From Pseudomonadota bacterium (GTDB lineage: Bacteria > Desulfobacterota > Desulfovibrionia > Desulfovibrionales > Desulfovibrionaceae): 64,000 nucleotides of DNA. This document shows, one piece after another, positions 46,783 through 54,864 of this stretch; position 1 is the first letter of the stretch, and each line of letters begins with the position of its first letter. The stretch covers positions 1 to 64,000 of the forward strand of contig JAHIUW010000004.1 in NCBI GenBank assembly GCA_018816865.1, read 5' to 3'. The notes under the pieces are model-generated. The model saw nothing but the letters and a program-made list of their open reading frames with translations, made no database searches and was not told the origin of the DNA. The position numbers were made by a program, and so were the translations under genes.

Positions 46783-46895
46783 GTTCATCCCTGGGCCGAA
46801 TGATGGTCAGTGAGACTTTTTTGGGGCGCGTGTGTATTGCTAAACATTGTTGGGAGTTGCCCGGTAGAACATTGTTCATTGCTCTAGAAAAAGTC

Positions 46896-46925
46896 TTGAT
46901 TTCCTGCGCCGAATGCGGATATAGA
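46896..46925 (+). promoter_or_regulatory. Promoter of the hypothetical gene at 46981
   Basis: TTGATT (46896-46901) and TATAGA (46920-46925) are 18 bases apart, with a leader of about 50 bases before the gene. Confidence 0.45.
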
Positions 46926-46980
46926 GACAGGAGTAGATGTCAAGAGAAATCTTCACTGGTTTCAGGACAAGGGGGATTAC

Positions 46981-47406
46981 ATGCCTCAGGTAGCCGCACG
47001 GGTTTCCGACGAGCACGAGCAATGGCTCAAGGAATACTTTCGGACCAAAAGCGCCGGAGCAGAGTTCGTGGTCCCTTGGGCCGTGGATACCTTTTTTCGT
47101 TCCATCAACGCGGTGCGTGGTCAGCTTTCCACCGCTGAGCTGAAGACCATCCTTGAGGCGCATAAGGATGTGAAGCTCCTGCCGGATCAGTCCCGGTTGG
47201 CGTATCTGCAACTGCGTGTTCAGGATGCTTGCGAACTGAACATGGTCCATACCAAGTACGGCGCGTCCAAGGCCAATCTTGAGGCCAAGCTGAAGCGTCT
47301 GAACGACACCCAGGCCGCGGCCTTGATGATCTGGGCCACTGCCTTCTGGGTCAGCAAGGAGCATCACGAATCTGAAATGGAAGAGTACGTTCGTCAGATC
47401 AGTTAG
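46981..47406 (+). CDS. Hypothetical protein
   Basis: A 141-residue soluble protein that I cannot assign. It is helical, with Ala/Leu-rich segments (NVHTKYGASKANLEAKLKRL-like helix near residue 95). It has its own promoter and terminator and looks like a single-gene unit. No motif or membrane segment is seen. Confidence 0.7.
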   Translation: MPQVAARVSDEHEQWLKEYFRTKSAGAEFVVPWAVDTFFRSINAVRGQLSTAELKTILEAHKDVKLLPDQSRLAYLQLRVQDACELNMVHTKYGASKANLEAKLKRLNDTQAAALMIWATAFWVSKEHHESEMEEYVRQIS

Positions 47407-47442
47407 CCTTTGTCCTTCCCGAGTCCACCATTTTGTTCTTCG

Positions 47443-47468
47443 AGGCCGCGCCCTGCGCGGCCTTTTTT
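47443..47468 (+). terminator. Rho-independent terminator after 46981 gene
   Basis: AGGCCGCGC (47443-47451) pairs with GCGCGGCCT (47455-47463) around a three-base loop, followed by a run of T. Confidence 0.92.
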
Positions 47469-47654
47469 GTGGTGTCTGATGTCCCTCCTCCTGGAGAGAT
47501 GATCCGAATTGTGGCCTCAAGGAGGGCTTGGTGCTAAAGTAATGGCCGGACCCGACCGATAGGATGGAAGAGCGCTTCCATACGGCACCATGTCGTGTTC
47601 GCGCGACAGCCAGGTGTTATGGTTCGGCCTCGTAACCCGGAAAAGGAACTCGTC

Positions 47655-48348
47655 ATGACCAAAAGGCTCCTCTTGCTTGCGTTGCCGGCCTTGTTGCTGG
47701 TCGGATGCCAGTCCCAATTGCCGATGGCCAGCAGTTATCCCAATGACTACTCAGCACAAGATGCAGGCTGCCGAACATTGGGACATCCTTGCAGCCGATG
47801 TGGCCGATCAGATCAAGTTGGCCGTGGACGAGCGGGTTGAGCTGCGGCTTCTGGCCATCGACGTCGATACCGACCAACGCGGTCCGTTCAACGACGTGTT
47901 CCAGAACCTGCTGAAGTCCCAGTTGGTGTTTCGGGGTTTGCAGGTGGCCGACAAGCAAGAGAATCAGCTCAAGGTGAAATACAGGGTGCAGGTGGTCAGG
48001 CACGGCTCGCGCTTTCAGCGGCCTCCTCCGGGGCTGTTGACGGCCATCGGGGCGGGCATTGCCGTGATGCGCGATCATCTGACGGTCAAGGCCAACTATG
48101 CCGCCGCGCCCATCGGGTTGCTGGCGGATATCGGTGTCGGATATCTGAATTTCCACTCCAACCATGAGGTGGTCATCACCACCGAGATGGTCTGGAAGAA
48201 TCGCTTCGTGGTGCATTGCTCGGACATCTATTACATCAACGACCCGGACTACAAACACTACGGCGAACCCATTCCCGGAGTCGCTGCGGGCCAAGCCATT
48301 CCCATGGCCGACGTTGGCGTCGCCACCATGGGTGTGGTCAACGAATAG
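47655..48348 (+). pseudogene. Lipoprotein gene interrupted by a frameshift
   Basis: From ATG 47655, after a purine-rich AAAAGGA, the reading gives a lipoprotein signal (TKRLLLLALPALLLVGCQSQ, Cys18), then MASSYPN. After about 47740 this frame turns into low-quality sequence and stops at 47840. The next frame continues from MTTQHKMQAAEHWDILAADV and runs to 48348 as a consistent protein of about 200 residues. One extra base around 47739-47742 would join them. The mature domain is of unknown function. Its partner is the FlgO-like gene, which starts 17 bases later. Sequencing error is possible. Confidence 0.65.
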
Positions 48349-48364
48349 CGGAGGACGCACAGCC

Positions 48365-49150
48365 GTGCCAGGAAGAATCATCATCGTCTGCATGCTGTTG
48401 ACCGTCATGGCCGCTTTGACCGGATGCGGGAGCATGTTAGCCCAGACCGCTCAGGAGCCCGCGCCGCCCGCTAACTACATCCAACCCATGAGCCATGCCT
48501 GGGAGGGCGACGCCTTGATCGCCCAGAGCCATGTGGCGGCGGATGGCATGATTGCCAACCTCGAGGACAGACTGCCGCGCGGGGTGCGTATCCTGGCCGC
48601 CACGTTTGTCAGTCGCGACAATTTCGACGAGTCCTCGGCCTTTGGCCGACTGGTGGCCGCCCAGTTTATGACACGCCTTTCCCAGGCCGGGTTCGGGGTC
48701 ATGGAGATCCGGCTGCGCAGCGAGATGGGCATCCGCGTGCGCGAGGGCGAATTCGCCCTGTCGCGCAAGACCGCGCAATTTATGCATCAGAACTTTGATG
48801 CCAGCGCCATCCTGGTGGGCGACTACACCGTGGACAGGGAGGCGGTGTTCGTCTCCAGCCGCCTGGTGCGTCTGGATACCGGAATCGTGGTTGCGGCCTA
48901 TGATTTCGTGATTCCCAACCGGGGGGCGGTCACACGACTGCTGCGCAATGGGGTCGAGGACGTGGTTTTTGCCCAGTACCTGCGTCAGCGCGCCTATGGC
49001 CCGGTGGCGCAGGCCCCGATGCAGAGCCCGGCCATGGGGCTGTACCCCATGGACATCCAGGAGATTCCTCTGGTGCCCCCCACGGAACAGGGCGGCCCCA
49101 CTGAGGTGCCCGGTCCGTTCCGACTCTTTCCGCCGGCCACTCTCCAATAG
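48365..49150 (+). CDS. FlgO-family outer-membrane lipoprotein
   Basis: A 261-residue lipoprotein: signal RIIIVCMLLTVMAALTGCGS with lipobox LTGC. The body holds the FlgO signature (LPRGVRILAATFVSRDNFDE, FGRLVAAQFMTRLSQAGFGV). FlgO proteins act in flagellar outer membrane stability in Vibrio, but no flagellar genes lie nearby here. GTG 48365 is chosen because GGAGG is ten bases upstream and the signal peptide is complete. It is coupled with the frameshifted lipoprotein. Confidence 0.85.
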   Translation: MPGRIIIVCMLLTVMAALTGCGSMLAQTAQEPAPPANYIQPMSHAWEGDALIAQSHVAADGMIANLEDRLPRGVRILAATFVSRDNFDESSAFGRLVAAQFMTRLSQAGFGVMEIRLRSEMGIRVREGEFALSRKTAQFMHQNFDASAILVGDYTVDREAVFVSSRLVRLDTGIVVAAYDFVIPNRGAVTRLLRNGVEDVVFAQYLRQRAYGPVAQAPMQSPAMGLYPMDIQEIPLVPPTEQGGPTEVPGPFRLFPPATLQ

Positions 49151-49200
49151 CTTCAACGGCACGTTGAGGCGACGTCGGCAGTCCGCGCATTCCAGCCACA

Positions 49201-49230
49201 AAAACGGCCGCTCTCCGGGGCGGCCGTTTT
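49201..49230 (+). terminator. Rho-independent terminator after FlgO-like gene
   Basis: AAAACGGCCGC (49201-49211) pairs with GCGGCCGTTTT (49220-49230), which ends in four T. Confidence 0.9.
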
Positions 49231-49353
49231 CATGGCTCGGGGTATTATATGCTCAGGACTGTTCCTCTCAGTGTGTCTCCAGCCCAGGCTTTTCATCCCG
49301 GGGCTTTTCCGGGAAGGGCGCGTGAGGTATGACAAATAAAACACGGAGGCCTT

Positions 49354-50331
49354 ATGTCGCGTTTACGAATTTTGCTGATCCTCGTCCTGGTCCTTGCGGC
49401 CTCGGGCTGCGCCATCCATGTGGATACCTTCCGCGACTACGACGAACCGCTGCAGGAGATCGTGCTCCAGGGCGAGGCCAAGGCCAAGGTGTTGGTCATC
49501 CCCGTGCGGGGCATCGTGTCCACCAGCCCCAGCGAAGGCCTGGTTTCGCGCGGGCCAAGCCTGGTGCAGGAGGTGGTCTCGCACCTGAACCGGGCCCAGG
49601 ACGACCCGGACGTCAGGGCCGTGGTCCTGCAGATCGACAGCCCAGGCGGCACCGTGGTGGCCAGCGAGATCCTGTATAACGAGGTCATGCGCTGGCGTGA
49701 ACGCACCGGCACCAAGGTTGTGGCCCTGCAAATGGGCGTGGCGGCCAGCGGGGGGTACATGGCTTCCCTGGCCGGAGATGTCATCGTGGCCCATCCTTCC
49801 ACGGTGACGGGCTCCATCGGTACCCTGTTCATCTCGCCCAATGTGGCCGGGCTGATGGACAAGCTCGGCGTCTCGGCCGAGGTCTATAAATCCGGCAGCC
49901 ACAAGGATATCGGTTCACCACTGCGCGATGCCACGGACGAGGAACGGGTGATCATGCAGGCCATGATCGATGAGATGAATGGCCGGTTCCTGGCCCTGGT
50001 GGCCCAGCGCAGGGGGCTTGACCGAACGGCCCTTGAGGATGTAGCCGATGCGCGGGTGCTTACGGCCCAACAGGCCCTTGTCCTGGGGCTGGTGGACCGG
50101 GTGGGTTACGTCCAGGACGCCCTGGACGAGGCCAAGCGGCTGGCTGATATGCCCGGGGACGCGCGAGTGGTTGTCTACCGGCGCACGAAATTCGCCGAGG
50201 ACAACCTGTACAACTCGGCCACCAATGACTATCAAGGGCGCACACCGGTCCTGATGGACTTGGGGCTGCCAGCCTTGAGCGGTGCCGGGGTGTCAGGCTT
50301 CTGCCATCTCTGGGCACCGGATTTCGACTGA
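49354..50331 (+). CDS. sppA: Signal peptide peptidase SppA, 36 kDa type
   Basis: A 325-residue membrane-associated serine protease that degrades cleaved signal peptides. It has a lipobox-like start (LAASGC). The catalytic Ser is in AASGGYM and the Lys in VYKSGSHKD. QIDSPGGTVVASEILYNEV and VTGSIGTLFISPN are family hallmarks. It is the short SppA form, half the size of E. coli SppA. The next small gene starts about 50 bases later. Confidence 0.93.
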   Translation: MSRLRILLILVLVLAASGCAIHVDTFRDYDEPLQEIVLQGEAKAKVLVIPVRGIVSTSPSEGLVSRGPSLVQEVVSHLNRAQDDPDVRAVVLQIDSPGGTVVASEILYNEVMRWRERTGTKVVALQMGVAASGGYMASLAGDVIVAHPSTVTGSIGTLFISPNVAGLMDKLGVSAEVYKSGSHKDIGSPLRDATDEERVIMQAMIDEMNGRFLALVAQRRGLDRTALEDVADARVLTAQQALVLGLVDRVGYVQDALDEAKRLADMPGDARVVVYRRTKFAEDNLYNSATNDYQGRTPVLMDLGLPALSGAGVSGFCHLWAPDFD

Positions 50332-50382
50332 CCCTGTTTGCGACAACAATGCGCCGCCCTGGCGTGACCGAGGAGGATACGG

Positions 50383-50589
50383 ATGAGTGAAGAGTGGTTT
50401 TCCGTGGGAAGCTTTCCCGAATACAATGACGAGGCCTGGTCCGAGCAGAAGCGTTGGTCCGACGTGGCCGAGGATGTGGCCCTGTACCCCGAGCGCAACG
50501 TGCGCGTGGTCAAGACCGACGACAAGGGCGGAGTGCGTATTGAAGTCTCCGAAGAACTGTATAGCTTTTTCAAGGGCAGGCCTCTGTAG
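50383..50589 (+). CDS. Small acidic hypothetical protein
   Basis: A 68-residue acidic protein (EEWFSVGSFPEYNDEAW at the start, EVSEELYSFFKG near the end). No signal or motif is seen. A GAGGA lies before the ATG and a terminator follows. The function is unknown; such small proteins occur behind sppA in relatives, which I recall only loosely. Confidence 0.65.
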   Translation: MSEEWFSVGSFPEYNDEAWSEQKRWSDVAEDVALYPERNVRVVKTDDKGGVRIEVSEELYSFFKGRPL

Positions 50590-50610
50590 CCGCCAATTGC
50601 TGGGAAAGGA

Positions 50611-50647
50611 AAAGGCCGGGAGCGTTTGCCCCCGGCCTTTTTTATTT
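50611..50647 (+). terminator. Rho-independent terminator
   Basis: AAAGGCCGGG (50611-50620) pairs with CCCGGCCTTT (50631-50640), followed by a T-rich tail. Confidence 0.92.
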
Positions 50648-50680
50648 GTGGACCGTCCCGAAGACGATTCGGGGCGGTGG

Positions 50681-51949
50681 CTAGTGGTCGCAGATGTTCT
50701 GGCCCAGGGTCAGGTCGCCGGCGAGGTAGGATTTCACCACGTCTTCGGCCGGGGCCGGGCTTGCGCCCACCAGGACCTTCAGTCCGCGCTCGGTGAACAG
50801 GGACTGGGCGCGTGAGCCCATGCCTCCGGCGATGATCATGTTCGCGCCCTGGTCCGCCAGCCAGTTGGGCAACACGCCCGGCTCGTGCGGCGGGGGGGTG
50901 CGGTCCTCGGAGGCCTTGATGGTCTTGGTGGCGTTGTCCACGGTCACAAAGGTGAACACGTCGCAATGCCCGAAGTGCTGGCACAACTGGCCGCCGGAGA
51001 CGGGCACGGCGATGACTGACTCGCCATTGTTGGACAGCACGGGTTGGGCCTTGGCGCTGGCCGCACCGGGGAGCACCAGCTCCTGCAGGCGCTCGGCCAT
51101 GCCCAGCATGGGCTTGATGATGCGGTTCAGGGCCTCGGAAGTGGGGGTGTGCTCTCCGAGCTTCAGGATGGAGTAACCCTCGTCGCCGGAGCGGGCCACG
51201 GCCGGGTCCAGGGGGATGCGGCCCAGGAACTTGACGCCCATCTCCTTGGCCAGGTCCTCGCCGCCGCCGGAGCTGAAGATGTCCTCGACGTGGCCGCACT
51301 TGGTGCAGGCGTAGCCGCTCATGTTTTCCACGATGCCGAAGACCTTGTTGCCCAGCTGGTTGCAGAAGGTCACCGAACGACGCACGTCGTCGATGGCCAC
51401 GCCCTGGGGGGTGGTGACGATGACGGCCTGGGCGTCGGGCCCCAGTTCCTGCAGGGTGGTCAGAGGCTCGTCACCGGTGCCCGGAGGGCAGTCAACGATC
51501 AAAAAGTCCAGCTCGCCCCAGACCACGTCGGAGATGAACTGACGGATCAGGCCGATCTTCACGGGGCCGCGCCAGATCACGGCGTCGTTCTTGCTGGGCA
51601 GCAAAAAGCCCAGGGACATGACATAGAGGTTGTCCGAATAGGGCACCGGCTCCATGCAGTCGCGCTCCATGTGGGGCTTGGCGTCGGACAGGGACAACAG
51701 GCGCGGTACGCTGGGGCCATGCACGTCCACGTCCAACAGGCCGACCTTCATGCCCGCCATGGACAAGGCCACGGCGATGTTGGTGGCCACGGTGGATTTG
51801 CCCACGCCACCCTTGCCGGACATGACCACCAGCTTGCGCTTGATCTTGGACAGGGTGTGTTTGATCTTTTCGTCCTGGGGATTGGTTCCGCAGCTATCGG
51901 GGGAGCAGCTGCCGTCGTCGCCGGAACAGCTTCCGCATTCGTGACTCAT
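50681..51949 (-). CDS. Mrp/NBP35-type Fe-S ATPase fused to a NifX/NifB-like domain
   Basis: A 422-residue protein. A Cys-rich N terminus (HECGSCSGDDGSCSPDSCG) precedes a Mrp ATPase with Walker A VMSGKGGVGKST and the Cys pair CTKC, which holds a bridging Fe-S cluster. The last 110 residues are a NifX-like domain (AVPVSGGQLCQHFGHCDVFT). The ATG at 51949 has GGAGG upstream. It resembles DVU2109 in D. vulgaris, part of the ORP complex, and should assemble or carry a metal cluster. It is the last gene of the cluster. Confidence 0.92.
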   Translation of the reverse strand: MSHECGSCSGDDGSCSPDSCGTNPQDEKIKHTLSKIKRKLVVMSGKGGVGKSTVATNIAVALSMAGMKVGLLDVDVHGPSVPRLLSLSDAKPHMERDCMEPVPYSDNLYVMSLGFLLPSKNDAVIWRGPVKIGLIRQFISDVVWGELDFLIVDCPPGTGDEPLTTLQELGPDAQAVIVTTPQGVAIDDVRRSVTFCNQLGNKVFGIVENMSGYACTKCGHVEDIFSSGGGEDLAKEMGVKFLGRIPLDPAVARSGDEGYSILKLGEHTPTSEALNRIIKPMLGMAERLQELVLPGAASAKAQPVLSNNGESVIAVPVSGGQLCQHFGHCDVFTFVTVDNATKTIKASEDRTPPPHEPGVLPNWLADQGANMIIAGGMGSRAQSLFTERGLKVLVGASPAPAEDVVKSYLAGDLTLGQNICDH

Positions 51950-51968
51950 ATGGTTTCCTCCTGGGAAT

Positions 51969-52880
51969 TTATTGGTTGTCTTGGTCCAGTCGTGCCTGGA
52001 TGCGATTCCAGAGGCCCAAGAGGTCTCTGCCCCGACCTTCGGGATCGTATTCCACCACTGACAAGGCCCGTATCTGGGCCTGGGTAAAGGCGTTGTCGTA
52101 GGGCAGGGTGCCCGCCATCTCGACGCCATTGTCCTTACAATAGTCACCAATGGTCTTGGTGATTTCTTCGTTGATGCCGGATTTGTTGATAATCACCATC
52201 AAGGGAATGTCAAAGTGTTTCGTCAGATCGTGCACACGTTTCAGGTCATGCAGGGCGCTGGTGGTGGGCTCGGCCACGGCCAAGGCCAGATCCGCGCCGC
52301 CCAGGGAGGCGATGACCGGGCAGCCGATGCCGGGAGGGCCATCGGTGAGGATCAGGGAGGCACCCTGTTCTTCGGCCAGCTTGCGGGCGGCTTGGCGCAC
52401 CGTGGTCACCAGTTTGCCGGAGTTTTCCTCGGCGACGCCCAGGCGGGCATGCACCAGGGAACCGAAGCGGGTCTTGGCAATATGCCAGACCCCGCAGTGT
52501 CGTGGCAGCATCACGGCGGCGTCCTCGGGGCAGACAAAGGCGCAGACCCCGCAGCCCTCGCAATTCTCGTTGATGATTTCGAACTGTGCCGAGACGGCTC
52601 CGTAGCGGCAATGCTCGAGGCACAGGCCGCAGCCCACGCAGGCGTCCGCATTGATGAAGGCGCGTTCTCCGGCGATGAAGTCCTCGGTGCGTATATTGTC
52701 CGGTGCCAGGACCAGGTGCAGGTCCGCCGCATCTACGTCGCAGTCGGCCAGGACCTTTTTGGGACCCAGGGCGGCCAGGGCGGCGGTGACGGAGGTCTTG
52801 CCCGTGCCGCCCTTGCCGCTGATGACCACCACTTCCTGGATTGCCTTGGCGTTCTTGTTTGGTTTGCTCGCTGGACTCAT
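51969..52880 (-). CDS. MinD-like ATPase with ferredoxin insert, downstream copy
   Basis: A 303-residue ATPase. The deviant Walker A is VISGKGGTGKTS near residue 20. An inserted pair of [4Fe-4S] motifs follows (CVGCGLCLEHC, then CEGCGVCAFVC). Later switch residues lie in LTDGPPGIGCPV. The ATG at 52880 overlaps the stop of the sister gene. In D. vulgaris two such ATPases (DVU2103 and DVU2104) belong to the ORP complex. It likely couples ATP hydrolysis with electron or cluster transfer. Confidence 0.92.
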   Translation of the reverse strand: MSPASKPNKNAKAIQEVVVISGKGGTGKTSVTAALAALGPKKVLADCDVDAADLHLVLAPDNIRTEDFIAGERAFINADACVGCGLCLEHCRYGAVSAQFEIINENCEGCGVCAFVCPEDAAVMLPRHCGVWHIAKTRFGSLVHARLGVAEENSGKLVTTVRQAARKLAEEQGASLILTDGPPGIGCPVIASLGGADLALAVAEPTTSALHDLKRVHDLTKHFDIPLMVIINKSGINEEITKTIGDYCKDNGVEMAGTLPYDNAFTQAQIRALSVVEYDPEGRGRDLLGLWNRIQARLDQDNQ

Positions 52881-53740
52881 GAGTGGATCTCCCCGATTTG
52901 CTGGCGGATGTTGTCCCAGAGCCGGGCGTAGTGGGCTTCGAAGCCTTGCACATGCCCCACGTGCAACTGACCTCTGGAATAGGCCTGGGCCGCTTCCAAG
53001 GAGTGGGGGATGGTCCCCAGCAGGGCGATGCCTTCGCGCTCCAGATAGTCATGTACGCATGAGTTGCCCATGCCGTCGCGGTTGATGACCACGCCGAAGG
53101 GGATGCGCAGCTGGCGCAGGGTCTGCACGGCCAGGTCCAGGTCGTGCAGGCCGAAGGGCGTGGGCTCGGTGACGAGCACGGAAAAATCAGCGCCATCCAG
53201 GGACTTGATGACTGGGCAGGAGGTGCCTGGCGGGCAATCGATGAGTTCCACTTCGTTCTTCGGTGAGGCGGATTTGACCGCTTCGATGAGCGGCGGGGAC
53301 ATGGCTTCGCCGATGCGCAGTTCACCTTCGGTGAAGGGCATGCAGCCGACCATGCCGCTGCGCACCACGCCAATGATCCGGCTGTCTTCGATGATGGCCT
53401 TCTCAGGGCAGGCCAGGGTGCACAGGCCGCAGCCGTGGCACAACTCGGCAAAAACCATGACCTCACCGGCCATGAGAATCAGGGCCTTGAAGCGACAGAG
53501 CTGCGCGCATAAGCCGCAGTCGTCCCCTGTGCAGCGCTCGGGGTCTACTTTCGGGACAGGCACGGTGGTGGTTTTTTCGATGTCCAGCCTGGGGTTCAGA
53601 AACAGATGCAGATTGGGCTCTTCCACATCGCAATCCGCGACCGAGACGTTCAGGCCCGAGAGCTTGAGATAGGTGGCAAGATTGGCGACCACGGTCGTCT
53701 TGCCCGTACCGCCCTTGCCGCTGGCTATGACTATTCGCAT
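52877..53740 (-). CDS. MinD-like ATPase with ferredoxin insert, upstream copy
   Basis: A 287-residue paralogue of the next gene. Walker A is IASGKGGTGKTT near residue 5. The ferredoxin insert has CTGDDCGLCAQLC and CHGCGLCTLACP, the first with a longer spacing than usual. The ATPase switch lies in LIDCPPGTSCPVI. ATG 53740 is chosen because GAGG lies upstream; the longer frame adds 22 residues before the P-loop. Its stop overlaps the downstream copy, so both are made together. Confidence 0.92.
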   Translation of the reverse strand: MRIVIASGKGGTGKTTVVANLATYLKLSGLNVSVADCDVEEPNLHLFLNPRLDIEKTTTVPVPKVDPERCTGDDCGLCAQLCRFKALILMAGEVMVFAELCHGCGLCTLACPEKAIIEDSRIIGVVRSGMVGCMPFTEGELRIGEAMSPPLIEAVKSASPKNEVELIDCPPGTSCPVIKSLDGADFSVLVTEPTPFGLHDLDLAVQTLRQLRIPFGVVINRDGMGNSCVHDYLEREGIALLGTIPHSLEAAQAYSRGQLHVGHVQGFEAHYARLWDNIRQQIGEIHS

Positions 53741-53826
53741 GGAGTGTTTGACCTCATTTAATAACTGATGCGCCGGGGTGGCGGGATGGTTCGGAGGAAA
53801 CCCCACCCCGGCGCGTGGGGTAAGGC

Positions 53827-54186
53827 CTACCAGTGTCCCTGTTTGTCTGGGCTGGTGGCGGGCTGCATGGTCCCGTTCTTGTAAGCCTCAAGGGACTCGG
53901 CCACGGTGCCTGATGCGCCAAGAAAGATTTGGATGTTGCCCTTGTTCAGGGCCAGGTAGGCCTTGGGGCCGACATGACCGGTGATGACGGCCGTGGCACC
54001 GGTCTTGGCAACGTTCTGTGCGGCCTGGATGCCGGCGCCCTGAGCCAGTTGCAGGTTCTGTTCGTTGTCGGAATAGCTGTGTTTACCGCTGTCGGTATCC
54101 ACGACCACGAAACCGGCGGCGCGTCCGAAGCGGGGGTCCACCTGGCTTTCCAGGCCGGGTCCCTGGCTGGAGATGGCAATGATCAT
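53827..54186 (-). CDS. orp: Orange protein (ORP)-like NifX/NifB-family protein
   Basis: A 119-residue protein of the dinitrogenase Fe-Mo cofactor family. It has DPRFGRAAGFVVVDTDSG near residue 17 and ITGHVGPKAYLAL later. Length and context match the ORP of Desulfovibrio, which carries a Mo-Cu-sulfide cluster; the cluster itself cannot be seen in sequence. The start overlaps the stop of the upstream gene in ATGA. It lies inside the cluster of ATPases and NifX-like proteins, which supports the assignment. Confidence 0.85.
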   Translation of the reverse strand: MIIAISSQGPGLESQVDPRFGRAAGFVVVDTDSGKHSYSDNEQNLQLAQGAGIQAAQNVAKTGATAVITGHVGPKAYLALNKGNIQIFLGASGTVAESLEAYKNGTMQPATSPDKQGHW

Positions 54187-54704
54187 GTGAGGTCTCCTGT
54201 CTTGCCGCCCTGGCGACGTGTGCGTCCCGGGCGGGTATTTGATTCATCGGTGCAGTGGCCGCTTGGCCGATCTTGGTCCTGGCTGTGGTCGCAACCCTGC
54301 CGTTGGCCGCAGCCCTGGCCCCTGGCCCCCTGTTCGGGAGCGTTGCCGGTCTTGCCGCCCGCGTTGCAACGCGGGCCACCGCAGCCCGGCATGGACAGCG
54401 TGCTCAGGGTGCCCAACAGCCAGGCGTTCAACACCTCGTCCAGGGTTCCCTTGACCCAGGGATGGACCGTGATGCCCGCCTGGGTCAGGCAGCGCCGGGT
54501 GCAGCCGGTCATGCCGCCGCAGATCAACTCCTGTACGCCGCATGAAGTCAGCGTAGCCGAGAGGGCGGCGGGTTCCCGACCGGGAGGGTTGATACTGCCC
54601 TCCTTGTTGGGAACACCGCCGTCCACTCGGTAGAGGCGGAAACAATCTGCATTTTCGGCCAAAGAGGCCAGGCGGTCGCCGTAGCAGGCCAGACACAACA
54701 GCAC
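54183..54704 (-). CDS. NifX-like protein with Cys-rich tail (DVU2107-like)
   Basis: A 173-residue protein. The N-terminal 105 residues resemble a NifX/NifB domain (LLCLACYGDRLASLAENADC near the start, ELICGGMTGCTRRCL later). The tail is Gly/Cys-rich (CGGPRCNAGG, CGQRQGCDHS) and looks metal-binding. It is the first gene of the ORP-like operon and has a sigma54-type promoter 55 bases upstream. D. vulgaris has a similar protein in the same setting. Confidence 0.8.
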   Translation of the reverse strand: MLLCLACYGDRLASLAENADCFRLYRVDGGVPNKEGSINPPGREPAALSATLTSCGVQELICGGMTGCTRRCLTQAGITVHPWVKGTLDEVLNAWLLGTLSTLSMPGCGGPRCNAGGKTGNAPEQGARGQGCGQRQGCDHSQDQDRPSGHCTDESNTRPGRTRRQGGKTGDLT

Positions 54705-54758
54705 GAGGTTCTCCTTGTTTTCTTGGGACGCAAAAGCTGTGCGCCATGGGAACAGGGA

Positions 54759-54774
54759 AGCACAATGAATGCCA
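54759..54774 (-). promoter_or_regulatory. Sigma54 (-24/-12) promoter of the ORP-like operon
   Basis: On the minus strand the sequence reads TGGCATTCATTGTGCT. The GG and GC elements have the exact spacing for sigma54 (TGGCAC-N5-TTGCW), with two mismatches in the flanking bases. It lies about 55 bases before the first gene and the gene upstream encodes a sigma54 activator. This agrees with the published D. vulgaris ORP system. Confidence 0.8.
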
Positions 54775-54864
54775 ACAGATAAAGGTCAATATTCCAGATG
54801 ATTAGAAAGAGAGGCTGGGGATGGCAGGCGCAGAGTACGCCAATTCTCAGGGGGGCGAGGCTTA

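Noticed and set aside
54730-54752. Second sigma54-like site TGGCGC near the ORP operon
   Set aside because: Its GC element is two bases too far; the site at 54759-54774 has the right spacing.
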